Positions 35,966 through 45,699 of a stretch of DNA of 64,000 nucleotides are shown piece after piece (the stretch's first letter is position 1; each line of letters starts with the position of its first letter). The notes below the pieces were generated by a model. The model saw only the letters and a program-made list of their open reading frames with translations. It ran no database searches and had not been told where the DNA came from. The position numbers and the translations under genes are program-made. This stretch comes from Veillonella sp. CHU740 (GTDB taxonomy: Bacteria; Bacillota; Negativicutes; Veillonellales; Veillonellaceae): contig NZ_RQVD01000004.1 in assembly GCF_003992055.1 (NCBI RefSeq), positions 1-64,000 of the forward strand. The letters run 5' to 3'.

Positions 35966-38140
35966 ATGGGACAAGACAAGCATCATGAACCACAAGTTCA
36001 CGAAGAACAGTTTGAGTTACCAGATGTATCGTTTGATGAGTTTTCTATCCCTACCTATGAGGACTGGAAAACGACGGTAGAAGGTATCTTAAAAGGAAAA
36101 GATTTCCAAAAAAGTATGTTTACAAAAACATATGAAGGAATTACTTTACAACCAATGTATTGGTTGAGCGACCAAGAAGGATTGACTCAGAATTTGACAT
36201 ATCCTGGTCGCGATAGCAATTTGCGGGGAGCGAAAGCGAGTGGATATATCCACAAACCTTGGACAATTGCACAACGTTGTGATGGAAAAACGATTGCTGA
36301 CATGCACGACATGTTGCAATTTGAATTAGATAAAGGTAGCACGGCTATCAGCTTTACGCTAGATAGTGCTACTCGAAAAGGACAAGATGCTACGACAGCT
36401 GATGCTAAAGACGTAGCTGACGTAGGGGTATCCTTGTCCACTATAGAAGAAATAGAAGCGTTGTTAAAAGGCATGGATTTAACAACAAAAGAATTAGATG
36501 TTCGTACAGGCGCTAGTAGTGTATGCTGGGCGGCTGCATTACATGCACTTTGCGAATCGCAAGGGGTAGATGTGAAATCATTGTCCGGTATGATTGGGGC
36601 AGATCCAATTGGTACTTTGGCACAAGATGGACATTTACCACGCCCTATGGATGAATATTTCGATGATATGGCACATACCATTGCATGGGCCAATGCGCAT
36701 GCACCACAATTACGGACAGTTCTTGTCGATACAGATGTATACCACAATGGTGGCGGTAATGATGTACAAGAATTAGGGTTTACTATGTCTACAGCAGTGA
36801 CATATTTACGTGCGATGGAACGCCGTGGTATTGATGTCAATACATTTGCGAAGCAAATTCGTTTCCATGTAAGCGTAGGTGCTAATTTCTTCATGGAAAT
36901 TGCTAAATTACGTGCTATTAAAATGGTTTGGGCACAAATTATTGAACATTGTGGCGGTGATGAAGAAGCGAAGAAAATTAACTTATTCGTAAGTACATCT
37001 CACTTCACACAAACTGTATTCGATCCATATGTAAACTTGTTGCGTGCAGGCTCTCAATCCTTTTCTGCTGTAGTAGGTGGTATGGATGGCATGTTCGTAC
37101 GTCCTCTTGATGGATGTATTCGTCCAAGTGATGAATTCTCTCGCCGTATTGCTCGTAACATCCAAATTATGGAGCAACAAGAGTTCAACTTCATTCAACC
37201 AGTTGACCCAGCAGGTGGTAGCTGGTACCTTGAACCATTAACACAAGAATTGACTGAAAAATCTTGGGCATTATTCCAAGAATTAGAAGGTAAAGGTGGC
37301 ATTTTAGAAACATTAGTATCTGGTGAAACACAAGAAGCTGTAGATACTATTTTACAAAGCCGCTTTAAAAACTTGGCTACCCGTAAAGACCGAGCTGTAG
37401 GTAGTAATATGTATCCTAACATGACAGAAGAACTACTAGAAGTACCAGTGGTGGACTTCGATGGTTTACGCCAAGCTCGCGTAGCAGCATTAGCTAATGT
37501 AGGCACTGCAGATGCAGCAGAGTTGGCTCTTAAAAAATTACAAGAATCTGATTTCAGTGAACTAGGTTCTTTGGTAAGTGCTGCGTATACTGCATTAGTA
37601 GCAGGCGCTAGCTTTGGACAAGTTTTTGAAGCCTTAGCAGATGGCAGTGAAGGTGTGACAGTGAAAGCAATTTTATCCCACCGTTGGACAGAACAATATG
37701 AAGAATTACGTATGCGCACTGAAACTTTCAAAGAAACACATAATGGGGATAATGTTAAAATCTTCTTGGCTAACATGGGTCCAATTCCTCAACATAAAGC
37801 GAGAGCGGACTTCGTTACTTCTTTCATGCAAGTAGCTGAATTTGACGTGCTTACCAATGATGGATTCCCAACTGTAGACGAAGCAGTAGCAGCTGCCTTA
37901 GCATCGAATGCAGATGTGACAATCGTATGTTCTACTGACGATACATATCCAGAATTGGCACCAGCAGTGACAAAAGCAATCAAAGCCGCTCGCCCAGCTA
38001 TGAAAGTATTCTTGGCAGGGGCGCCATCTGCAGAGTTGAAAGAACTTTGCGATGCAGCAGGTATGGATGATTATATTAGTGTACGCTCCAATTGCTATCA
38101 AACATTATTAGCAATGCAACGCGAGAAAGGAATGATGTAA
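35966..38140 (+). CDS. mutA: Methylmalonyl-CoA mutase small (beta) subunit MutA
   Basis: The 724-residue chain has the mutase fold without catalytic capacity. The N-terminal TIM-barrel-like domain (about 30-540) keeps the overall pattern, but the C-terminal flavodoxin-like domain lacks the DxHxxG cobalamin signature, showing ANMGPIPQHKARADF instead. It supports MutB in a heterodimer like that of Propionibacterium. GGAAGC lies before the ATG. Its stop is directly followed by the mutB start with no gap (TAA then ATG). Expression is under the cobalamin riboswitch. Confidence 0.93.
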   Translation: MGQDKHHEPQVHEEQFELPDVSFDEFSIPTYEDWKTTVEGILKGKDFQKSMFTKTYEGITLQPMYWLSDQEGLTQNLTYPGRDSNLRGAKASGYIHKPWTIAQRCDGKTIADMHDMLQFELDKGSTAISFTLDSATRKGQDATTADAKDVADVGVSLSTIEEIEALLKGMDLTTKELDVRTGASSVCWAAALHALCESQGVDVKSLSGMIGADPIGTLAQDGHLPRPMDEYFDDMAHTIAWANAHAPQLRTVLVDTDVYHNGGGNDVQELGFTMSTAVTYLRAMERRGIDVNTFAKQIRFHVSVGANFFMEIAKLRAIKMVWAQIIEHCGGDEEAKKINLFVSTSHFTQTVFDPYVNLLRAGSQSFSAVVGGMDGMFVRPLDGCIRPSDEFSRRIARNIQIMEQQEFNFIQPVDPAGGSWYLEPLTQELTEKSWALFQELEGKGGILETLVSGETQEAVDTILQSRFKNLATRKDRAVGSNMYPNMTEELLEVPVVDFDGLRQARVAALANVGTADAAELALKKLQESDFSELGSLVSAAYTALVAGASFGQVFEALADGSEGVTVKAILSHRWTEQYEELRMRTETFKETHNGDNVKIFLANMGPIPQHKARADFVTSFMQVAEFDVLTNDGFPTVDEAVAAALASNADVTIVCSTDDTYPELAPAVTKAIKAARPAMKVFLAGAPSAELKELCDAAGMDDYISVRSNCYQTLLAMQREKGMM

Positions 38141-40324
38141 ATGATTCCAGATTTTAGAAATATTCCTTTTACTCCGGCTAGCCCAAAATCTTCTGACTTA
38201 GATGCTTGGAAAGAGCAGTTAAAAGCTGAAACCGGTAAATCCTATGATGAAAACTTCATTCGTACTATGGAACAAATTGATGTAGGTCCAGTGTATGATT
38301 CCTCAATTTATGATCAATGTAACCATTTACAATACGTAGCAGGTATTCCTCCGTATCTTCGTGGACCATACGGTACGATGTATGTACAACGTCCTTGGAC
38401 AGTACGTCAGTACGCAGGTTTCTCCACAGCGGAAGAATCCAATGCCTTTTACCGCCGTAACTTAGCGGCTGGTCAAAAAGGTTTGTCTATCGCCTTCGAC
38501 TTGGCCACACACCGTGGCTACGACTCTGATCACCCTCGTGTAGTCGGTGACGTTGGTAAAGCCGGCGTTGCGGTAGACTCTATCTTGGATATGGAAATTT
38601 TGTTCTCTGGTATTCCATTGGACCAAATGTCTGTATCTATGACAATGAACGGCGCCGTATTACCAGTTATGGCCTTTTATATCCTAGCTGGTGAAGAACA
38701 AGGTGTAGATAAATCTGTTATGGCAGGTACGATCCAAAATGATATCTTGAAAGAGTTCATGGTGCGTAATACTTATATTTATCCACCAGCAGCTTCTATG
38801 CGTATTATCGGTGATATCTTTGCCTATACATCTAAATACATGCCTAAGTTCAACAGTATTTCCATTTCCGGTTACCACATGCAAGAGGCAGGTGCTACAG
38901 CAGATATTGAATTAGGTTACACATTGGCCGATGGTTTGGAATACTTGCGTACTGGTGTGGCAGCAGGTCTTACAGTTGACCAATTCGCGCCGCGCTTATC
39001 CTTCTTCTGGGCAATGGGTAAAAACTATTTCATGGAAATCGCTAAAATGCGTGCAGGCCGTATGTTATGGGCTAAAATTGTTAAATCCTTTGGTCCAAAA
39101 AATGTTAAATCTATGGCATTACGTACGCACTCCCAAACTTCTGGTTGGTCTTTAACAGAGCAAGATCCATTCAATAACATCACTCGTACTTGTATCGAAG
39201 CGATGGCAGCAGCCTTGGGTCATACGCAATCCTTGCATACGAATGCGCTTGACGAAGCGATTGCATTGCCTACAGACTTCTCGGCTCGTATTGCTCGTAA
39301 TACGCAGTTGTATATTCAAGATGAAACTAACGTATGTAAAGTCATCGATCCATGGGGCGGTTCTTACTATGTAGAATTCTTGACTAACCAATTGATCCGC
39401 AAAGCTTGGGCTCATATTCAAGAAGTTGAAGCTTTGGGTGGTATGTCTAAAGCGATTGATACAGGTCTTCCAAAAATGCGTATTGAAGAAGCGGCAGCTC
39501 GTCGCCAAGCGCACATTGACTCCGGTAGTGAAAAAATCGTCGGTGTTAACTACTTACGCCTTGATAAAGAAGATCCATTAGATATCTTGGAAGTAGACAA
39601 TACAGCTGTACGCTTGGCACAGATTGAACGATTGAAAACATTGCGTGCTAATCGTGACAATGACAAAGTACGTAGCTGTTTGGATGCCATAACAAAAGCG
39701 ATGGAAACAGGAGAAGGAAACTTGCTTGAATTAGCCGTAGAAGCAGCTCGTGCTCGTGCGTCTAAAGGTGAAATCTCTGATGCAGTAGAAAAAGTATGCG
39801 GCCGTCATAAAGCGATCATTCGCTCTATTTCTGGTGTATACAGCAGCGAATTCAGCGATGACGATGTAATCACAGAAGTACGCAGCATGACTGAAAAATT
39901 TGAAGAAAAACATGGTCGCCGTCCTCGTATTTTCGTAGCGAAAATGGGTCAAGATGGTCACGACCGCGGAGCTAAGGTAATTTCTACAGCCTTCGCAGAT
40001 ATGGGCTATGACGTAGATATCGGACCTTTATTCCAAACTCCAGAAGAAGCAGCGAAAGATGCCGTAGATAATGACGTACATATTGTAGGTATGAGTTCAC
40101 TCGCAGCTGGTCATAAAACATTGATGCCTCAATTATGCGAAGAACTAAAAAAATTAGGCCGTGAAGATATTATGGTTGTTATCGGTGGTGTTATCCCAGC
40201 TCAAGATTATGATTATCTCTATGAGCATGGTGCAGCAGCCATCTTCGGACCTGGTACCATCATTCCAGTGTGTGCTAAAAAAGTTCTCGAATTATTAGAA
40301 GAACGCTTAGAAGAGGAAGAATAA
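38141..40324 (+). CDS. mutB: Methylmalonyl-CoA mutase large (alpha) subunit MutB
   Basis: The 727-residue catalytic subunit has both domains. The TIM barrel (about 40-560) holds the substrate residues Tyr91 in VRQYAGF and Arg209 in EFMVRNTY, and the conserved segment [17 protein letters not shown]. The C-terminal B12 domain has [13 protein letters not shown] (about 605) and [14 protein letters not shown]. It interconverts succinyl-CoA and (R)-methylmalonyl-CoA. This is a second, complete mutase in the same window as the split enzyme at 23-25 kb. GGAATG precedes its ATG, which abuts the mutA stop. Confidence 0.97.
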   Translation: MIPDFRNIPFTPASPKSSDLDAWKEQLKAETGKSYDENFIRTMEQIDVGPVYDSSIYDQCNHLQYVAGIPPYLRGPYGTMYVQRPWTVRQYAGFSTAEESNAFYRRNLAAGQKGLSIAFDLATHRGYDSDHPRVVGDVGKAGVAVDSILDMEILFSGIPLDQMSVSMTMNGAVLPVMAFYILAGEEQGVDKSVMAGTIQNDILKEFMVRNTYIYPPAASMRIIGDIFAYTSKYMPKFNSISISGYHMQEAGATADIELGYTLADGLEYLRTGVAAGLTVDQFAPRLSFFWAMGKNYFMEIAKMRAGRMLWAKIVKSFGPKNVKSMALRTHSQTSGWSLTEQDPFNNITRTCIEAMAAALGHTQSLHTNALDEAIALPTDFSARIARNTQLYIQDETNVCKVIDPWGGSYYVEFLTNQLIRKAWAHIQEVEALGGMSKAIDTGLPKMRIEEAAARRQAHIDSGSEKIVGVNYLRLDKEDPLDILEVDNTAVRLAQIERLKTLRANRDNDKVRSCLDAITKAMETGEGNLLELAVEAARARASKGEISDAVEKVCGRHKAIIRSISGVYSSEFSDDDVITEVRSMTEKFEEKHGRRPRIFVAKMGQDGHDRGAKVISTAFADMGYDVDIGPLFQTPEEAAKDAVDNDVHIVGMSSLAAGHKTLMPQLCEELKKLGREDIMVVIGGVIPAQDYDYLYEHGAAAIFGPGTIIPVCAKKVLELLEERLEEEE

Positions 40325-40360
40325 TCGGTCATATTCGAATCGGTGAAAGGAGGGTGTCTT

Positions 40361-41545
40361 ATGAGTGATGATACCTATAAGCCTTCTTGGGTTCCTGAGG
40401 AGAAAGATGATAAATTTGCATGCCGTGTTATGCGTGGCGTGGACGGTGGTCATGATGGGATGGATGCACATACCCATGCACTACAAAAACCGGTAGCTCC
40501 TAAAGTAGTAAAACGGAAAAAACTGACCGTTGATGACTATGTGGAAGGGGTACTGGCTGGTAATCGAATGATTTTATCTCGTGCTATCACATTAATTGAA
40601 AGTAATGCAGCATCCCATTTTGAAATGGCACAACAAGTCATCCAACGTTTGTTGCCGTACACAGGCAAATCCACCCGTGTAGGGATTACAGGGGTGCCTG
40701 GGGCTGGTAAATCTACTTTAATTGAAGCATTGGGTACAAAATTATGTCAAAACGGTCATAAAGTGGCTGTTCTTGCGGTGGATCCATCTAGTACAGTGAC
40801 AGGCGGGTCTATACTAGGGGATAAAACGCGGATGGAACAATTGTCACGGGAGCCGAATGCATTCATTCGTCCATCCCCATCAGGTGGTACCTTGGGCGGT
40901 TTGACTCGTAAAAGTAGAGAAACCTTGCTGTTATGTGAAGCGGCAGGGTACGATACAATCCTAGTAGAAACCGTGGGGGTTGGTCAAAGTGAGACTACAG
41001 TTCGTTCTATGGTAGACTTTTTCTTACTAGTAGTACTCACCGGTGCTGGGGATGAATTACAAGGCATGAAAAAAGGCGTTATGGAATTGGCAGATGCCAT
41101 TGTCGTAAATAAGGCCGATGGAGATAACTTGCAACGTGCCAAAGTGACGCGCCAAGAATACGAACGCATTTTATGGTTCATTCGCGATGCCACAGAACAA
41201 TGGACAACCCATGCGTACACATGCTCTGCTTATACAGGGGATGGTATCATGGAATTGTGGCAAGGGGTTATCGAAAAATTTATGGAACAATGTCAAGGCA
41301 ATGGAGTGCTACAAGCACGTCGCCGTGATCAAACCTTATCGTGGGTATATTCCATGGTAGAAGAACATTTACAAAACTTGTTCTATCGTGCACCAGAAAT
41401 TGTAGCTTGTCGAGGTGGTATCGAAGATGCTGTCATCGAGGGGCGTTTGACACCGACTTTGGCAGTACAACAGTTCATTACTACTTTCACACAAACAGCA
41501 TTGGGAGACCAGGCTAAGAATGTTCCGTTATTTGAATTGAAATAA
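40361..41545 (+). CDS. meaB: MeaB-family GTPase (second copy)
   Basis: The protein has 394 residues, longer than the first copy because of an N-terminal extension of about 60 residues (MSDDTYKPSWVPEEKDDKF onward). Walker A is GVPGAGKSTLIEA (about 115), followed by VDPSSTVTGGSILGDKTRM, Walker B LVETVGVGQSE and VNKADGD. It should gate cofactor loading into MutAB. The start is ATG 40361 after AAAGGAGGG; the upstream GTG precedes this site. It ends in a strong terminator. Confidence 0.93.
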   Translation: MSDDTYKPSWVPEEKDDKFACRVMRGVDGGHDGMDAHTHALQKPVAPKVVKRKKLTVDDYVEGVLAGNRMILSRAITLIESNAASHFEMAQQVIQRLLPYTGKSTRVGITGVPGAGKSTLIEALGTKLCQNGHKVAVLAVDPSSTVTGGSILGDKTRMEQLSREPNAFIRPSPSGGTLGGLTRKSRETLLLCEAAGYDTILVETVGVGQSETTVRSMVDFFLLVVLTGAGDELQGMKKGVMELADAIVVNKADGDNLQRAKVTRQEYERILWFIRDATEQWTTHAYTCSAYTGDGIMELWQGVIEKFMEQCQGNGVLQARRRDQTLSWVYSMVEEHLQNLFYRAPEIVACRGGIEDAVIEGRLTPTLAVQQFITTFTQTALGDQAKNVPLFELK

Positions 41546-41550
41546 CATAG

Positions 41551-41577
41551 AAACAGGAGGGGAAACTCTCCTGTTTT
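41551..41577 (+). terminator. Terminator of the mutAB-meaB operon
   Basis: AAACAGGAG / CTCCTGTTT with a short loop and T run lies 6 bases past the stop. Confidence 0.9.
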
Positions 41578-41860
41578 CTGCATGAATAGGCGAAATCCTA
41601 GTAGTTCTTAGGGTATATGGATTTTGAAAGATATAAAATGAAAAATATATAATAAAAATCTACATGTGTGATAAAAGTAACATAAAAATGATATAAATGT
41701 ACATAATCAATGGATGTGTAAAATTTATTTAGAACTTAAAAGAATAGCAAAATAAATGGCTTATAGATTTCTTTCCACAAAGCCAATTATTTGTTATAAT
41801 ATGACGGAAAGTTAATGAATACATAACTAGTATTGTTTACACTATGTGAGGTGCATAATA

Positions 41861-43303
41861 ATGAGTTTCGAAAGTCGATTCCAACATCTTGATCGCCGTG
41901 CCCCAATTGCTGAGGATAATGTGGCGATTATTCACGATTTAGAAAAATGTAAGAACTGTACTCTTTGTCGTAAAGCATGTGCTGACACTATGAGCGTACT
42001 TGACTATTATGATTTGGAAGCAACAGGAGATAATCCTATCTGTATCCAATGTGGTCAATGTGCGGTAATTTGCCCATTCGGCGCAATGTACGAACGTACA
42101 GAATTAGATAAAGTAAAAGAAGCCATTGCAGATCCAGAGAAAATCGTTGTTATCCAAACAGCGCCAGCTGTTCGTGTGTCCATCGGTGAAGAATTTGGGT
42201 TTGAGCCTGGTACATACCAAGAAGGCAAAATGGTAGGTGCTCTTCGTGCGTTAGGTGCTGACTATGTAGTTGATACTAACTTCGGTGCTGACTTAACTAT
42301 CATGGAAGAAGCAAACGAACTATTAGAACGTAAATTACATGGTACAGGTCCATTGCCACAATTTACTAGCTGTTGTCCAGCATGGGTAAAATTCTGTGAA
42401 ACATTCTTCCCAGAATACGTACCACATATCTCTTCAGCTCGTAGCTGTATCGCTATGGAATCTGCTATGGTCAAAACATATTTTGCAAAAAATATGAACA
42501 TTGATCCTAAGAAAATTGTATCCGTATCCGTAGCTCCTTGTACTGCTAAAAAAGCAGAAATTCGTCGTCCTGAGCAAAATAACGCGTCTCGTTACAGTGG
42601 TGAAGACTTGGGTCCAGATACAGATATCTGTATCACTACACGTGAATTTGCACAATGGATTCGTGAAGCAGAATTAGATTTTGCCGCAGTAGAAGACTCT
42701 GCATACGATAAATTTATCGGTGCTGCTACTGGCGGCGGGGTTATCTTCGGTAACACTGGTGGTGTTATGGAAGCGGCTATGCGTGCATCCTATAAATTCA
42801 TTACTGGTGACGAACCATCTCCAGCGCCACTTCTTAACTTAACAGATGTGCGTGGTATGGACGGTGTGAAAGAAGCAACCGTAGAAATCGGTGGACATAC
42901 AATTAATGTGGCTGTTTGTCATGGTGGTAAAAATATCCGTGAATTCTTGAATGAATTGAAAGCATCTGGTAAGACATATGATTTCATCGAAATGATGGCT
43001 TGCCCAGGTGGCTGTATCGGCGGTGGTGGACAACCACGTGCAAAATTACCAGTTGCTAATAAAGTAAAAGGTGAGCGTATCGATGGTCTTTATAATTGGG
43101 ATTCCAACATGAAGCTTCGTTCTTCTTATGAAAACCCTGAAATTAAAGATGCGTATGCTAATTTCTTGGAAAAACCATTAGGACATATTGCTCATGAATT
43201 ATTACATACTACGTATGTAGATCGTAGCGGTGACTTAGGGGCTCGTAAAGACGTGACTCCTGAAACATGTCCAACATCTCCAAAATTTAAAAAGCCGGAA
43301 TAA
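41861..43303 (+). CDS. [FeFe] hydrogenase (monomeric, 2x[4Fe-4S] type)
   Basis: The protein has 480 residues. An N-terminal ferredoxin domain has two CxxCxxCxxxC clusters (Cys30-40 and Cys61-71). The H-cluster domain follows: L1 is FTSCCPAW (about 168-175), L2 is VAPCTAKKAE (about 224-233) and L3 is MMACPGGCIGGGGQP (about 378-392). It lacks the extra [2Fe-2S] and HAND-type clusters of larger enzymes. L2 has Ala where classical enzymes have Met before Pro-Cys. It probably reduces protons with ferredoxin electrons from lactate or pyruvate oxidation. The start is ATG 41861 after GAGG; the upstream GTG precedes this site. Confidence 0.92.
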   Translation: MSFESRFQHLDRRAPIAEDNVAIIHDLEKCKNCTLCRKACADTMSVLDYYDLEATGDNPICIQCGQCAVICPFGAMYERTELDKVKEAIADPEKIVVIQTAPAVRVSIGEEFGFEPGTYQEGKMVGALRALGADYVVDTNFGADLTIMEEANELLERKLHGTGPLPQFTSCCPAWVKFCETFFPEYVPHISSARSCIAMESAMVKTYFAKNMNIDPKKIVSVSVAPCTAKKAEIRRPEQNNASRYSGEDLGPDTDICITTREFAQWIREAELDFAAVEDSAYDKFIGAATGGGVIFGNTGGVMEAAMRASYKFITGDEPSPAPLLNLTDVRGMDGVKEATVEIGGHTINVAVCHGGKNIREFLNELKASGKTYDFIEMMACPGGCIGGGGQPRAKLPVANKVKGERIDGLYNWDSNMKLRSSYENPEIKDAYANFLEKPLGHIAHELLHTTYVDRSGDLGARKDVTPETCPTSPKFKKPE

Positions 43304-43410
43304 TTTAGTTAGTAACTTCAACTCCGGTGAGTCAGCGAATGTGTAAGTTGGTTTGCTGCTGAACGAAGTTATTATATAGTCATCTAAGCATGACAACATA
43401 CTGCAAGACG

Positions 43411-43448
43411 AAAAGACTCTTATGGGGATCATCCCATAGGAGTCTTTT
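43411..43448 (+). terminator. Terminator after the hydrogenase
   Basis: AAAAGACTC..TATGGG pairs with CCCATA..GAGTCTTTT, flanked by A and T runs. Confidence 0.88.
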
Positions 43449-43490
43449 CTATTCTATTCCATCTCGGGGACTCGGTGCTATGTGGAACAA

Positions 43491-43712
43491 GGGAAGAGCA
43501 GGGCATGTGATCTGACTCCATTTGTAGCCTGTGGAGTATTTCTAACAAATGGAAGAGCACGGCACATTCCTCCACAAACTGATCCTACGGTAGGTTTGCT
43601 CCGGAATATGCCGCACTCTTCTTCGTTTGTGTGATGTAGGAGCAATATATTCACAGGCTACTACTTAGGAAGTTTGCTCCAGACTATGTCGTGCTCTTCT
43701 GGTTTGGCCTGT
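43491..43712 (-). repeat. Palindromic repeat cluster, locus 1 (nested copies)
   Basis: A complete unit at 43525-43661 has 10-bp terminal inverted repeats (GTAGCCTGTG and CACAGGCTAC). Inside is a long stem-loop (43551-43622) whose core, read on the reverse strand, matches that of the plus-strand unit at 60.16-60.24 kb. Fragments of the same unit flank it at 43491-43524 and 43662-43692; joined together they make a second copy, as if the complete unit had inserted into the first. The rest of the gap to 43854 holds nothing I recognise. Confidence 0.75.
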
Positions 43713-43854
43713 ATAGGACTAAAGCCCCAAGAGATGATCTACGAATGAGGGCAATTCTAGGAGATGGATATTTGTTGTGATAAAATATAATTAGATATAA
43801 ATTGAGAAGTATATGGCTTGTTAGATGTTCTATAGAGAGAATTGGTGGATATAA

Positions 43855-44226
43855 ATGAGGATAAAAGATACTTTCAATCCATATAAACCTATGACTGCAA
43901 AAGATTTTTGGAGAAGTCTATGGTGGATTTTTTTGTGGGGCTGGGGAGTAGGTATACCTGGAGCTATTTTAGAAAAAAATGGAGTAAGTCTTGAGGTTTT
44001 AATTGTAATAGCATTATTGTTTGTAGGTGGTATACAGTATATGTTGTTTCTTTTTATTATCAAACGGTTTAGATTTATGCAGATACCACCGATTTGGGCG
44101 ATTTTTATATTCATTCCTCCTTTTAATGGATTATGCTTTATACTAGCTGGATTTAGTATTAATAGTAGTCTTTTTAGATTTCTTAAAAAGTTAGTACTTC
44201 CACTAAAAGAGGTGGATCATGCTTGA
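43855..44226 (+). CDS. Membrane protein, unrecognised
   Basis: The 123-residue protein has about three hydrophobic segments: WIFLWGWGVGIPGAIL, VLIVIALLFVGGIQYMLFLF and WAIFIFIPPFNGLCFIL. No family recognised. A weak GGTGG site precedes the ATG. It overlaps the next gene by 8 bases, so the two are probably co-translated. It begins an AT-rich group of four genes of unknown role just downstream of the repeat cluster. Confidence 0.6.
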   Translation: MRIKDTFNPYKPMTAKDFWRSLWWIFLWGWGVGIPGAILEKNGVSLEVLIVIALLFVGGIQYMLFLFIIKRFRFMQIPPIWAIFIFIPPFNGLCFILAGFSINSSLFRFLKKLVLPLKEVDHA

Positions 44227-44632
44227 ATTAGTTAAACTTGCACTTCATACATTGCATGATTATGGTGCTGAAACAGAAGATGCTTTGTTTTTATTTTATC
44301 ATTGCATAGGGTTGATTCCGTTATGTGTGTATTGTTGGAAATATAATTACGAACGCTATACTGTTTTTACAAATGTAGTGATTCATCTGTTGCGTACGTT
44401 GTTGTTCATTGTAGCTTTTTTTATATATGTTCGCTATGGTTTTACAAATTATTTGATAAAGTGGAACTCTTTAGTACTGATTCTATATACGATTGTAGGA
44501 TATTATTATTGGACACATAAAGAGTTATTGTATTGGTTTAATTCGACAGCGCGCAATATTTTAAAATATATTTTTTATAGTGCTGTTTGTATTGAAAGTA
44601 TATATATACTTATTAAATGGTGGAATGTATAA
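44219..44632 (+). CDS. Membrane protein, unrecognised
   Basis: The 137-residue protein has about four hydrophobic segments and many aromatic residues. AGAGGTGG lies 4 bases before the ATG, inside the previous gene. No similarity is recognised. Pairing with the previous membrane gene suggests a two-component membrane complex, which is only inference. Confidence 0.6.
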   Translation: MLELVKLALHTLHDYGAETEDALFLFYHCIGLIPLCVYCWKYNYERYTVFTNVVIHLLRTLLFIVAFFIYVRYGFTNYLIKWNSLVLILYTIVGYYYWTHKELLYWFNSTARNILKYIFYSAVCIESIYILIKWWNV

Positions 44633-44672
44633 ATTTTCTGCTAGAATATAAAAAGAGAAAGGGGAATATCCA

Positions 44673-45575
44673 TTGGCACGTATAGTTTCTATGGAAGCGA
44701 TTTCGGAAAAGCAGTATAGGTCTTTGCATATGGAGAATAGTGCGGGCCATAGAATGATGATAGAGTTTGATGGAAATCATATTGATACTTGGGATGATAT
44801 ATACAAGGTTGTTAAGGAAAAGTTACTCATTGATGAAAAGATTGTTAACTTGTATCATTTGGAAGATATCCTATTGTATGGTAATGCTAAAGGAGTGGAA
44901 CCCGTTCGAGAACTCTATATCATTTTTAGAAATCTGGATATAGCGATGAAAAGAAAAAGTGGAATTCTAGGTTATTTGAGGGACATATTTTCTTTTAATA
45001 TGCATAGAGATTTAGATGCTCTATTGGTGTGGACGTTTTTTGCTGGTAATGTTATGCCTAGATGGGCTGTTGAAACAGAAGCTATGGAATCTTGGTCATC
45101 CATACCATTAGAGCTGTGCAAGTTATACTATGTGCAAGAGACTTCTTGGACAGAAACGATAGATCCGCCTCATAATGAAATTATTTATTTGGAAGAATCA
45201 GAGTATGATTTGTTGCGAGACAAGATAGTAACTGATGAAGATACATTTGTAGTGGACTTAACAGATGCACAGGATACTGAGGTGTTTATTCATGCCATGT
45301 CTAAGTATGTGAATGGTAAGATTAACTCTTTGGATGAACTAGAACGATATATGCTTAGAGGGTTGCGCGATACGACAAAACCGAAACAAATTGTGTTTTT
45401 CTTAAAAGACTTTCTCTCTTATTGTAGAAATGAGAGTAAGAGTTATGATGATGTACCACTTAGAGTGGGCTTGAGTTTTATAAAATATTGTATATGTTAT
45501 TGGTTTTATGAAAGTACGCCTATACCAGAATCATGGAAAAAGGAGTTTACCTTGTATGTGACTGAAGAGTGGTAG
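44673..45575 (+). CDS. Protein with two tandem barstar-like domains (possible immunity protein)
   Basis: The protein has 300 residues, with a TTG start at 44673 preceded by GAAAGGGGA. Two segments share a pattern of strand, long helix, second helix and strand: residues 28-88 (MMIEFDGNHIDTWDDIYKV, later HLEDILL, then ELYIIFRN) and 191-247 (TFVVDLTDAQDTEVFIHAM, later LDELERYML, then QIVFFLKDF). This resembles the barstar fold, used by inhibitors of secreted nucleases. No toxin gene is adjacent. The similarity is by eye and weak; a plain cytoplasmic protein of unknown role is the alternative. Confidence 0.45.
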   Translation: MARIVSMEAISEKQYRSLHMENSAGHRMMIEFDGNHIDTWDDIYKVVKEKLLIDEKIVNLYHLEDILLYGNAKGVEPVRELYIIFRNLDIAMKRKSGILGYLRDIFSFNMHRDLDALLVWTFFAGNVMPRWAVETEAMESWSSIPLELCKLYYVQETSWTETIDPPHNEIIYLEESEYDLLRDKIVTDEDTFVVDLTDAQDTEVFIHAMSKYVNGKINSLDELERYMLRGLRDTTKPKQIVFFLKDFLSYCRNESKSYDDVPLRVGLSFIKYCICYWFYESTPIPESWKKEFTLYVTEEW

Positions 45576-45597
45576 AAGGAGATTCATAAATAATTGA

Positions 45598-45632
45598 GGA
45601 ACTTTTTTAGAAAAATAGTGTAAAAAAGTTCC
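45598..45632 (+). terminator. A/T-rich hairpin after the barstar-like gene
   Basis: GGAACTTTTTT and AAAAAAGTTCC form a perfect 11-bp stem, without a T tail after it. Confidence 0.4.
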
Positions 45633-45699
45633 ACAATGTTAGAATATTTTCAGAAATAAGAGCAGTAGTTGATGTAGTATACATAGAGGTGAAAGTGAT

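Noticed and set aside
36187-36894. Long antisense open frame (235 codons) opposite mutA
   Set aside because: It is the mirror of a well-supported gene with clear mutase motifs; its product is low-complexity and has no ribosome binding site.
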